A stretch of DNA of 64,000 nt, from positions 1,984,001 to 2,048,000 of the forward strand of contig QPFY01000002.1 in the NCBI GenBank assembly GCA_003665825.1, in the 5' to 3' direction. Each line of letters starts with the position of its first letter. The first letter of the stretch is position 1. The position numbers and the translations under genes were made by a program. A model generated the notes under the pieces. That model ran no database searches and had not been told where the DNA came from. It was given only the letters and a program-made list of their open reading frames with translations. Source of the DNA: Microbotryum silenes-acaulis (lineage: Eukaryota > Basidiomycota > Microbotryomycetes > Microbotryales > Microbotryaceae). This document shows, piece by piece, positions 42,201 through 53,762 of the stretch.

Positions 42201-43553
42201 CGGAAGACCGACGAGGACGAGGCGGGTGAAGGATGGGTAGCGCACGAGGGTCAGGTTGCGTCCATAGTCTGTCGCGAGCGAGAACGGTCGAAAGAAATTA
42301 GTTTGCGAGCCACTAAGCCAGGATGCGATATGACTCACGCGTCAAGTACTCCTTCCACAGCTTCATCTTTGATTTCTCGCGCAGCCTACGGATGAGACGA
42401 TGAGTGCTGGTTAGGTTCACTCTGGTACGAAACTGACCAGACTCGTGACTCACTTTCGAGGATCTCCCGGAAACTTGAAGACGAGACCTCTGTGAGGCGA
42501 CCAGGGGAAAGTCCTAGAATTCAGTCTTCCGAGCCACTCTTCTTGGGCCCCGCGTATGGTGGACTCACAAGCCGCCATGGAAACCATGGCCCGTTCCAGC
42601 CTCGGTCGTATACTCTTTGACCTCCTTCTGCTTGCCTTTGAAGTCGTTGGCTTCGGAATCGCCTTCGCCGAACGAGATCAACTGCCCGACCTCGGGTTCG
42701 GCTTTCTCCGAGGCGCCTTTCCCATCCGCGTCGGCGTCGTCCTTCTCCGAAACTGGGTTGAGGTAATGTTCGGAAAAGAAGGTGCGGGAAAAAGGTGACA
42801 AAGCTTTCATCATCGGTAAAGAAGCCTTGAGGCGTCTTCGCAACGTGGCGCAGAAGGCATCGTTCGTCGGTCGGAGCGAGTTGAGTTGGATCACGATGCG
42901 GAGGTGGTGCAGCAGGGTGAGGGACAGGGCGAATGCGCCGGCTGAAGTGCCGTCTTGGCCTGGGGCGAGCTTCTCGACGCGTCGCACGGTCGCGAGGGGT
43001 AAGGTGAAACGACAGGATCGTCGGTCGAGCGAGGTGAAGGCGAGAAACGAGGTAGACAGGTAGAGCTTTCCCGACTGGTGCGAGATGAGAAAGGAAGCGG
43101 ACGGGTCGGAGCCGAGACCGAATGCAGCATCAGTATCGAGCAAACTCTGCTTCCAAGCTCGAGTCGCCCTGGGTCTGCGTGCCAAGCCCTACGCCGGACA
43201 CGGTTCCCGACCGATGACGACGACGACCGACGCCGTTCACCCAAGCAGCGAGTTGGAGAGTTGATCCGAGAACTGACATAGGCTTCCTCCTTCCCCTGCA
43301 TGGTCAACACCGCATGGACCTCCCCCAATGGTTCCTCCTCCTCGGGTAGACCGAACGCTTCCCGGAACAGCGCCTGGAGAGCGATGTGCGGACGTTTGCG
43401 GAAGGTGGGTTCGTCGAATATCGCCGTCGCGTCGGAGGTTCGATGACCATGTCAGCTAGCGCTCAACATGTCCGGACAGCCCTTGGGTCCTGTACTAACA
43501 TCTTTGGTCGGTTCGGTGAAGTAGGTCCTGCGCTGTTGCACGCGAAGGCTCAT
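39238..43553 (-). CDS. GYP2: GRAM-TBC-EF-hand RabGAP (Gyp2/Mdr1, TBC1D8/9-like)
   Basis: GTPase-activating protein for Rab/Ypt GTPases. Fifteen exons: 43553-43500, 43373-43278, 43146-42569, 42489-42454, 42385-42339, 42268-42052, 41978-41876, 41809-41706, 41636-41346, 41276-41182, 41102-40441, 40378-40022, 39950-39887, 39820-39386, 39272-39238; 1057 residues. GRAM region: [23 protein letters not shown] domain: [19 protein letters not shown], arginine finger in IEKDLHR, glutamine finger in SVGYCQ, so both catalytic residues are present. It continues [22 protein letters not shown] canonical EF-hand loop follows ([12 protein letters not shown]). The C-terminus is acidic and ends EGGQSLL. The first two exon junctions are the least certain. 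RAB5 in this window is a possible kind of substrate, but specificity cannot be read from sequence. Confidence 0.93.
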
Positions 43554-43974
43554 CTCGACCCGGGTTCAGCTCCCAGCTGCTCCAAGTGGGGGTGAAGGGA
43601 AGGCGAGAGGCGAGACCGAGTGCCGAACGCCGAGTACCAAGTACCGAGTACCGAGTACCGAGTGACCTGAGCGGAGCGTATCCTGCGGCCGAGGCGCTAC
43701 GGTCTAGTGAGTCGTGCTGCCCAGTGCTATGCGACACTAGAATGGGCGACGGGTGGTGGCAAGATCGAGGCCACGTCGTGCCAGGCCTATAGGGCGCATT
43801 CGGCCTCCTTTGACTGGGCAGTTGGTGCTGCGCGCTTCACGTGGCACTATTTTCCAGGGGGATTTGTCCAGGATCCGGACACTGACATTGCTTTCTTCAT
43901 TTCTTTCACACTAAACACAAATTTACCAACAAAAGTACCAAAGCACCCACCAAGATCTCACCTAGTCCGTCGGA
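43554..43974. other. intergenic, RabGAP promoter side
   Basis: 421 bases between two minus-strand genes. It contains the GAGTACC tandem repeat and otherwise nothing recognisable. Confidence 0.5.
43632..43659. repeat. short tandem repeat, unit GAGTACC
   Basis: Four consecutive 7-base units (one is AAGTACC), followed by a partial unit. It lies in the region between the NMO stop and the RabGAP start (43554-43974), where no gene was seen. Confidence 0.8.
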
Positions 43975-45385
<1,411 letters not shown>

Positions 45386-45970
45386 GATGATGATCGAGAC
45401 GAGAAACTTCTTTCACGAGGGAGCGAGCGAGCGGTTTCGGGGAACGGGGGCGACGGCGGTGCGGTGTATGATGGGGAGAGATGCGAGGGGCTTGTCCGAG
45501 TTTGGCTTTCAAAATATGATTGGCGAAAGTTGCCAGGTGAGAGGTGGAGGAAAAGGTGTGTCTTGGATGTAAGTTGCAGAGAGATAAGAAGGAAGCAACG
45601 GCGAGCTGAGGCGGAGCTTGAGTCGGCTTTCGGAATTCGGAAGCCAAGCGCCGCGGCAGTCCAGAACACGGCACCGGTCAATACCCGGACCGGAGGCACG
45701 GCAACCATGCAGGTTTTTGGTTTTTGCTGGGGCGCCTCGACGGTCGCATTGCGCCTCCGTGCACTTTCTTCCTCGTCCCTTCCGCAACTTCTTACACGCC
45801 TCTCGAACCTACCTTTTGCCATGCAAACTTCAAGTCTCGACGAAGATCTGTCACAGCTCCGTAAGCCTGCTCCAAAAGAGGCCAACAACCCATCACAACC
45901 AGCTCAGGCTCACCGAGTCCGCGTCCCTCGACGACACCGCGCAGCGCAGGGCGTTCAGAAACCGTTCGCC

Positions 45971-46088
45971 GAAGCCCGTGCTCAGCCTCTCATAGGTCTC
46001 TAAGCCGAGAACTCTCTACGACCCAAGCGCGTGTCTCAGCATGGAATCACTTTGTCAGCAAAGCATCAATCCGCGCTCGAAGATGCTG
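45971..46088 (+). repeat. imperfect inverted repeat, left arm
   Basis: Reverse complement of 46221-46360 with small gaps. A perfect 30-base core lies at 46037-46066 (starts CAGCATGGAATCAC, ends AGCAAAGCAT), pairing with 46264-46293. The arms would fold into a long hairpin with a loop of about 130 bases. Confidence 0.85.
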
Positions 46089-46220
46089 TTGGACGTGGGC
46101 CCAAGTACGAGCGAGCTGGCGTGGACTTACGCTCCGAAACGTAATCTGACCATCAGCCGCCCCCCTACCTGATGATCGGGTGATTCGTTCTATGTTTCAA
46201 AAGCGCCCGTGAAGCCTCAC

Positions 46221-46360
46221 CAGCATCTTTGAGCGCGGGATTGAGACGGCAGCGCTATTTTCCATGCTTTGCTGACAAAGTGATTCCATGCTGAGACTGC
46301 GCGCTTGGGTCGTAGACGGTTCTCCGCATAGAGACCTGTGAGAAGCTGAGCACGGGCTTC
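46221..46360 (-). repeat. imperfect inverted repeat, right arm
   Basis: Partner of 45971-46088. Extra bases relative to the left arm lie around 46240-46262. Outside the core, arms match at roughly 85 percent by eye. Confidence 0.85.
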
Positions 46361-46818
46361 ACGTCGCCAGCCGAGGTACGCGCAAAATCGTCGCATTCTT
46401 TGCTGTTGTTCATCAGGTCATCTCTCGACCTTCCTGAAGACTGGGTGGATCATGTGGGATTTGAGTCCTCGAGCTCGATCGCTCGAAGGTCTCACCACAG
46501 CCTAGCGTAACTAGTGTTATGTTTTGTTTTTGTCCAGATCTGGCAGAAGCGACTAAGTCTCTGGCACGTGTGTTCTCGGTTCTTTATTTTTGTCCATAGT
46601 TCTCTTTTTGTCGTAGACTTTTTGTCGGCCACCCGCCCCCGATTGGCCACCGAGCAGCATCCCGTCCCGAAAGTTGATTCGCCGGGCCCACGATTTTACG
46701 CATTACGTTCAGCCGATTTGTTAACGCAGGCTAGAAGAATGCTCTAGTACAACACTGAACAACAAAGATAACCTATGCTATACGATCGGATCAAAATGGA
46801 GACACTAAACTGAAATAC

Positions 46819-49800
46819 TCAAAGTACTCCATCAGATATCATGTGGGGGTCGTCGAAGAGCTCCCCGAGATACTGCTCCAGGTTTTCAAGCTCGGACGAG
46901 ACCGACCCGAGCGAGACGAGGTAGAACCTATTCAAAAGGCAAGCGGTTGGACACGAGCAATCAGAACGGGTGCCCACAACGAGCTTCGGCATGTGTGAAA
47001 CATGTAGCGACTCACCAGTACCTGAGAAATCCAGGTCGTTTGAGCTCGGCCTCGCCTCGCGGCAATTGACTAGACCGATGAGCAGTCGAGGATCAGCTTT
47101 CACACGACGCGACAGTACACTCAGATCCTAGAAAAAATCAACTGACCTTAGACGACGGGATAAAACGAGTGCATCGTTCTCGAACGACGCCCAGGTCGGC
47201 TTGGAAGAAGGGACGTCACGCGCCAATGGGGTCTTGCACATCACTGTAAAGCGTCCACAACCCAGTCAGCTCCACACCACCACCTCAATTACCCCGAGAA
47301 CAAGCCATCAAACTCACGCGACGTCGCCGCAAGATGGAACAACACCCTCGCCAACCTCTGCGAATGCAGCCGATAAGGGAACAACGCACTCGCGAAATCT
47401 TTATGCACCGTCTCGTTAAACCCTCTGGTCCCGACCGCCGTTCGAGCCTCCCTCAATCGATCCAGAATGATTTGGTGCGAGTTAATGATCTTGAGCAAGA
47501 CGTCGGCTTTGAAGGGGAGGCCAAAGGTAGGCTCGACTTTGGCGTACCCGAACGTCGTTGGAAGCTTCAAGAGCGCGGATTGGATCGCGATTTCTTGTTG
47601 GACTAACTCGTCGGCGATTTGATCCAATGCTTCGGGTGAAGGCATGGGTGCATCATCGGCGGGTGCGACGACGTTGATCAGAGTCTGCAAAAGCGTATTG
47701 TACCGCGCGAGCGAGGAGGTGATGGTCGCGATCTCCTTTCGAAGCTGTCGTCGAGCTGGAGACCTCAAGAAGAAGAGTTGCAAGATCGCCGAGATACCGA
47801 TCGAGATGCCCATTGAGCCAATGAGGTGGGCGAAGCGAAGCGGCGGAGCTTCGTAGGGCTGTCTGAGCGTCGCCATCGCCACTGGGTTCTCGTTGTAGAG
47901 GTATTCGAGAATGACGACGTTGCCGCTACCGACCATCATCAGTAACGAGGCGGTATAGTACTGCGGGCTCCCGTAGAAGATGAAGGATGAGAAGGCGGCC
48001 CAAACGGCGATCGCTGCCGCGAGACCATAAGGGTTGTAGACGTGTCCTCCAGCGTTGTGAAAGATCTCGAGCACGATCAAGCCGTACAGAGCACCGACCC
48101 CCGTGCCCGCAAGCTGCAGGACCCAAGTCCAGGTCGTTTGGCCCAAGGTGGGTGAGATGGCGACGATGACGGTGATGAGTGACGATGTCATGCCATATTT
48201 GAGAAAAAGGTTCGTTTGAAGGGACGGCGTGAGGATGAAGACTGTGTACAACGAGGCACCGATGGCGACTTTGAAGGCGTCTGTCCGGCGTGCAGGGATT
48301 ATTCAGTCTCATTCTGGCCCATCAAATTGAGGTTCATACCATTTGACGAGCAACTTACAAAGCGATCGATTACCCCTCAACCACCTCTCGAACCAGACGA
48401 AACGCTGTGTAAGGGTGACCTTTGGCGCTGTATAAGGGTCGCCTTTCAGTGTCGCCAGAGCTTCAGGTAACGTCATCCCGTTCGGCCTTTGCCATGGCGC
48501 CAATACTTTCTGCCGCAGGGTGTAAAAAATGTAAGGTCGGATCCGTTTCTTGCGATTGGTTGTGACGAGCGAATGAAGTGAGCACAATTCATCGGTCAGT
48601 TGCCTAGCGTGAAGACGCCGGGCATCAGCTCTCGACTTGTGCATAATCTCAACGAGAGTAGAAGTGAACTGACCCGAAGCCAAAGAGGATCGAATACGAC
48701 TTGGTCAACGCCGCCGAGATGGCCACCTCTTCCGGATGTGCAGAGTCTTCGCCGCCTCTCGAGGATCCGGCAAAGCTGCTCATGGGTACGACGTGTCGTA
48801 TGCGTCTCAGGGACGTCTCGGCGACGAGCGAGCTTGTCCAAGCTTTGGGGAGTCGATCCGCGTACCTATCGTACAACCTCACGTAAGTCTGAAGCCCCTG
48901 AATAGGATCCGAAGATGCTCAACTCACATCATCTGTAATCCCGGCATCCCTTCCTCGATCCTCAAAACATCCTCGATGCCCAATGACCCATCCTTGATGA
49001 GCGATATCAACGCATCGGCCTGCACCTGAGCAAAGCGTTCCCACGCGTCACGCAAGAACCCCAATTCCGATCCCGCATCATACGCTTTCTCCTCATCCCC
49101 ACTCGGCGTTCGTCGTTCGGGGTCAAAGACCGTCGTCCGTTTGCTCAGCGTGTGGCGCAGGTCGGCGGCGGCTTGGGCTTGTTCCTGCGGTGTGGGGGGA
49201 TCGTTCGTCGTGGGCGCATTGGACACGCTCGATTCTCTCGATGCTTGTTGTTGCCTAATTTCGGAGCGTTGTACCTCTCTCCTCAACTTGTCCCCGATGG
49301 TCATCAATTGCTCGATCGTCTCCTTGCGTGACAAAGGCGCGCCCGCCACAGGCTCTGCCGCACCTGTTCTTGGCTGCGTCGCGGGTGGTGGCAGTGTCGG
49401 TTCTTGATTGGCGCGAGAATGCATGTGCCATCGTTCCCTCATCTCTTGCCCGTGCACATCTTCTTCGCCAGTATGTTTCCTCTGTTGTTGTTTGTTGTCA
49501 TTCCCTAGCAACTGATCGACGATAGAAGCGATGACCAAATCGATGCCTCTTCGAAACGCCTTGAACGTCGCCGCCGATTCACTCCTCGCCAACAAGTGAC
49601 GCTTAACATTGATCCCTTCCGGATCGAGTTCGTCGATCAGATCCAGCGCCGAGGAGGACGTGATCAAGGCCTGTTGCAAGCCTTGGACTTTGGCGATCAT
49701 GTCCTGCCAATCGACGAAACGGAATTGGGAATGAAGGCGAACTTCGTAAGCCGTTTCTTCGAGGCGCGAAGCGAGGGCGAGGTAGTCGGACCTGATCGTT

Positions 49801-50816
49801 TGCACGAGCACGGAACGGACTTGTTCCTCATCAGCGTCGATTTCTTTCGAATAGGCCTTGCAGGTCAAATGGGCGAGGGAGGATATGTGTTGCAGCGATG
49901 CGATGAGCAAGGTGTTGAGTTCGGCCGAGGACTGGGTCGGATAGACGAGAAAGTTGACGGCGAGGGAGATGACGAGACCGTAGCCGTAGGCTTGGAAGTA
50001 GGCGAGCAACCAAGAGGATTCGAATGCCAGTCGACCGGATTGTTTTGCGAGTTCGATGGGAGAGTAGATGCCGTTGAAGGCGAAGAGTACGCCGTACTGT
50101 GCAGTGGATAGTGGGATGTCAGCGTTCAAAGGCTCGAGTCTCGAGTCTCGGGAGGTGGGGCAACAATTCTTCGCAGAAGAGAGGGCACTCACGAGGAAGA
50201 AGGATATGTACTTTGGGCCGAGCGCACGAACGAGCGCGACGAGATAGACCCATAGTGCGAACACAAAACCCTGGGCAAGGGGAGCATAGCCTATCGAGCA
50301 AGAGGACCGTGGTCAGCTGGCCAAATATACCGAGCCGAACCTGTTTTCGGAGCCGAGTCGGGTACTCACAGAGCGTGGCCAGGATAACAAAGACGACGAC
50401 GCCACCGAAGAGACCGAGAGATGACCAGATGAAGTTGTGTACAAAGCCGCCTACGGTCTTGCCCGGATAAGCCGCCACAACGGCGAGGACCATCTGCGGT
50501 GGCATCAAGTAGACAAATCAGCCTCGGCGAGTGCGCGCCAACTGACACTGGACCACTGCGCAGCTCCGAGCTCTTCCGGGGCACAAGCAAATGTACCGAG
50601 TTGAGGGACGATCCGGCATGAGGATTGAGATTCGCGAATGGACGCGAAAAGATGAGGGCAAAGGTGAGCGTCAGAGCAATTGTGGCCTTGAGCACGGATA
50701 CGAGCAGCCACCGCGAGCTCGGTGCGACGACGAGCTCATGCTGTCGACCGAGCCATCGACCGAGCCGACTGGGACTGCCAGTGGTACGACCGGCTTGCTG
50801 GACCATACATTCGCCG
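46819..50816 (-). CDS. FUSC/ArAE-like multispanning membrane protein (DUF2421, brefeldin-A-sensitivity type)
   Basis: Predicted endomembrane or plasma-membrane protein of the fungal aromatic-acid-exporter-like family. Well-supported exons: 50493-50370, 50290-50193, 50096-48928, 48877-48674, 48603-48359, 48280-47318, 47243-47147, 47069-47016, 46927-46819 (1021 codons incl. stop), plus an N-terminal exon region to about 50816 that I could not fully resolve. Two hydrophobic bundles: the first (AAYPGKTVGGFVHNFIWSSL, FALWVYLVALVRALG, YGYGLVISLAVNFLVYP) and the second (SSLITVIVAISPTLGQTTW, LQLAGTGVGALYGLIVLEIF, GSMGISIGISAILQLFFL), separated by a long cytosolic loop. The C-terminal LPRGEAELKRPGFLRYWF signature is typical of DUF2421. 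The 5' end abuts a Helitron 143 bases upstream, so promoter or N-terminus may be altered. A fragment of this gene occurs at 32306-32482. Confidence 0.85.
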
Positions 50817-52722
50817 GCGGGCACTCGACCGAGATTCGGGAAGAGCAGCCGTGGTCGTTGCAAGCCGGTCGATCCTCGGTCGATCCTCGGCTCGGCGGTC
50901 GACTCTTTATTTATTTATTTGATAGACTTCATTAACAGCATAATTATATTAATATTAACTAGGTTCGGCGGCGCGCTCCGCGCGCCTCCTCACCACCGTG
51001 ACCGTCACCAATGACTCGGTGACCCGCTTTTGAAATTCGACGACATAAACATATGCGATGACCTGTGCAAAGAATTGAGGCTTGTGAGCATTCTATCAGC
51101 TCTGTTTCGACTGAGTCCCAGATTGACATACCTTCCCAAAGACTCCTGGTGCATGGCCACGGCCTAATACATCCGCAAGGAGGGCTTTCAATTTCCCGTG
51201 AAAGACCCGTGCTACTATGTCGGGACGGTCGGATGCGGCTTGCCCGGGAAGCAACGCGTTGACGATTTCCGACCAGGCAGGATTGCATGTCATTGTGATG
51301 AATATGTCCGGAGCACCGAAAACACGAACGATGGCCATAGCATCTTGGCAAAGTTGGACCATTTGGCGTGGCGATCCGGTGTGTGACGACGGTAGAATTA
51401 CTCTCTTGCCAATCTGCGCGGGATCGAGTCCTTCAGCCAGACTTGCTTGAAGGGACGAATACTCTTCGGCTCTGAGCTTTTTTTGATTTGTTCTCATCCA
51501 CCGAAGCCGATCCTGTTCAGTTAGTGCCCAGGCGTCGGCAACAAATTTCTGGAACAACCGGCCTCCAAGGAACAATGTCGGGTAGCTGATATTGTTGGGA
51601 CGGATATGGAAGTAGTACGCGTTGAATTGGTTTTGCGTTACACGTTTCGAGCCGCTCGGCCCGGTTTGTGGGTTATTGTGGGCGTTGGTGTTATCCATTG
51701 TGTGTTGCAAGACGCCGTCTTCGTCCCGCACCCGTCGAGCTGCCTCCGTTGCGGAAGTATTTTGGCTGAGGGGGATTCTGTCGTAGTACCAGTCTTCGCC
51801 GTATGGTAACAGTAGCGGATATGTCAGGGCCATGAGCGCAGGGTGCCCATCGTAAATGAATTGAATCCCGTGGCTGTTGTCGTTTGGCGGGTGACGTAAT
51901 CGGACGACAATCTCTCTTCTCGAAGACCGGTATTCTGTGTCGTCCCCGGGTAGAATGACGGCAACCTCGTCTTGAGTTGGTAAGTTGTAGATTCTCGGAT
52001 CTCGATTGCGCGGCGCAAGTAACCGCAGCTGGTACATATGTGATGCATCACAGTCCATGAACTCCTGTGCTGTCAAGAACAGTTTGACGCGCCTGTTGTG
52101 ATGTTGCAGCATACCGTCGAGTAGTGGAACAATTTGTTGATATGCCGTGTCCAGACGTCGTACTTCTTCAGACGGTCCATTGAATCTGCGTCGCGCTTCA
52201 ATGCGTTCCGTCGGAGCCAGGAATAGAATCTGCGCAAAGACTGGGTTGCTTGCTGGGGATGGTGCCAGGGTGCCGATACGATGAAATACGTTCCCGCTCA
52301 GGTAGAAAGATGGTGGCCCGGAACCGCTGATGATGCCATGACCTTTGCTTGTCCCGAATGATGCCATAGCAAAGCTTTCATTGAATGCCAGAATGCGTTC
52401 CCGAAAGATCTTCTCAACTGTTTCACGGCTATTCAGCAAGGCTGTTAGTCCGCTGTACTTGATTTAGCAGGTTGAAGGAATGGACGTGTACCGACCTGGA
52501 CCATCGCCAGTCAAAAGCGCGAGCAGCTCGGGGGGCGGTTTTTCGATTCCGGGTAGCCGAACTTTGCCGTCCGCGCAACAGGTTTTGAATGGTGTGACCT
52601 CGCCTGGGGTCGATGATCTTTCGAACTCCCAGTGTAAAGCCGAACAGATTGGACACTGCAATGTCATTGAGCCGAGATCGTGTCGGGCGAAAGGCCCTTC
52701 CGGCAGCGGCAGCAGAGCAGTC

Positions 52723-52738
52723 GGGGGGGGGGGGGGGG
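52723..52738. repeat. G16 homopolymer (C16 on the coding strand)
   Basis: Run of 16 G inside the Helitron reading frame, encoding prolines on the minus strand. Length may vary between cells or be misread in sequencing. Confidence 0.9.
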
Positions 52739-52972
52739 TCCGGTTCGATCGCACTCTTTCGCGTTGGCGTCGTTGGCGCTGCTCCGCGGATCGGCGATCG
52801 ACGGCAGTAGTGGTCGAAGTTGCAGTTGCGTCTGTACCTGACCCCGCGACGTGAGATAGGTCTGGAACTGGTTCATAACGTGGGCGAACGGATCTCAAGC
52901 CTGGAGGTGAAGGACTGCGGGCGCGTCGCAGTTGCCCGGCTGCCGATGCAGATTGACTCGACGATCCAATTT

Positions 52973-53176
52973 GCGCGACGTCGTCTTCTTCGATTCGCCG
53001 CTGCTGCCTCTCGCGAAGTCGTCGTTGTCGCTGTGCTTCGGATCTGCGATTGTTCGAGGTTGCTGTTGGCGGGTGCTGTGCGGGCGCGACGTCGTCTTCT
53101 TCGATTCGCCGCTGCTGCCTCTCGCGAAGTCGTCGTTGTCGCTGTGCTTCGGATCTGAGATTGTTCGAGGTTGCTG
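52973..53176 (-). repeat. 111-base tandem duplication inside the Helitron reading frame
   Basis: Copies 52973-53065 and 53084-53176 differ by very few bases; the period of 111 keeps the frame (37 codons). Each encodes SEAQRQRRLRERQQRRIEED. A third, diverged unit (SAEQRQRRQRERVRSNR) lies near 52750-52800. Confidence 0.9.
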
Positions 53177-53762
53177 GCGGCGGCGTCTGTGCGATTAGAG
53201 TCGATTGTTGGGGTGAGGGCTGGTTGGGGAGGCGACTTGGCTGCCCGGATGGAGGGACCCCAGGGAGAGAAGGTGGCCGGTATCCTCGGCGTCCGAGTGA
53301 ACCCGGCGAACCTTGCGCAAAGCCTTCCACCAAGCGTTCCAACGTTGCTCAGGCAGATCGAATACCTTCTGGTGTCCCTTGGGGAAGATAGGAGGGAAGA
53401 TGAAAACTTGGTGGCGTTTGGACGCGTTCACAAACGAAGATGGGGTCATCACCTCGCCATCGGGCCCTCGAAAAAGCGTCGGGTTTACCGAGAGTTGTAT
53501 TCCGTGGCCCGCTGGGAAGTAGAGTACGTGCGTCGCCCATTGCTCGAGGTTCTGGCTCTTGGAGAGTTCGATCAACCGGTGCTTGTCGGCGCAATTCGCA
53601 TTAGTAACTGGGTCAAGACGATCGCTTGCCTCGGATTAGACCAGACGCTACTTTCATTTCACCCCCACTCGTCATCGTCCTCGTTCTCGTTCTCGTTCTC
53701 GTTGGGACAGGTCAGGTCGCTCCTCTTGCCCTGCATCGCCGACCTCTTCGCACATACACAGC

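Larger units (their letters stand above)
45386..46818. other. intergenic region with hairpin-forming repeat
   Basis: 1.4 kb upstream of nitronate monooxygenase and downstream of the FUSC gene. It holds an imperfect inverted repeat (45971-46088 and 46221-46360). A plus-strand frame from the ATG at 45821 could be spliced (donor GTAAGC near 45861, acceptor near 45907) into an open frame of roughly 90 codons ending near 46145. It has no recognisable domain and overlaps the repeat, so I do not call it a gene. Confidence 0.45.
50955..53575 (-). pseudogene. truncated Helitron RepHel gene
   Basis: Three or four exons are readable: from about 53575 to a donor after WNAWWKALRK (near 53302); from PSRLPNQPSPQQ (near 53252) to the donor after LLTGDGPGR (near 52491); from GLTALLNSRETVEKI (near 52448) to HAPGVFGK (near 51132); and VIAYVYVVEFQKR (near 51060). 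Recognisable parts are a zinc-knuckle-like segment (MTLQCPICSALHWEF), the Helitron N-terminal helicase-like domain (NQFNAYYFHIRP; FITMTCNPAW) and FHGKLKALL. The frame stops being Helitron exactly after EFQKR, where intact proteins continue into the HUH nuclease motif; it then runs through the 3' terminal hairpin into host DNA to a TAA at 50955. No Y2, no helicase, so this copy cannot move by itself. Confidence 0.82.
50959..53600 (-). mobile_element. internally deleted Helitron
   Basis: Rolling-circle transposon read on the minus strand. The 3' end is textbook: a 7-bp-stem hairpin GGCGCGC-loop-GCGCGCC (50970-50986), seven bases, then terminal CTAG (complement of 50959-50962) followed by host T. 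It encodes the start of a RepHel protein and nothing of the helicase. The 5' end (TC...) lies between about 53,580 and 53,760 but could not be fixed. The insertion separates the divergent FUSC and DBP5 genes. Confidence 0.85.

Noticed and set aside
45821..46145. Possible two-exon plus-strand gene (MQTSSLDEDLSQL start)
   Set aside because: No recognisable domain, overlaps the imperfect inverted repeat, and the splice model rests on weak sites only.
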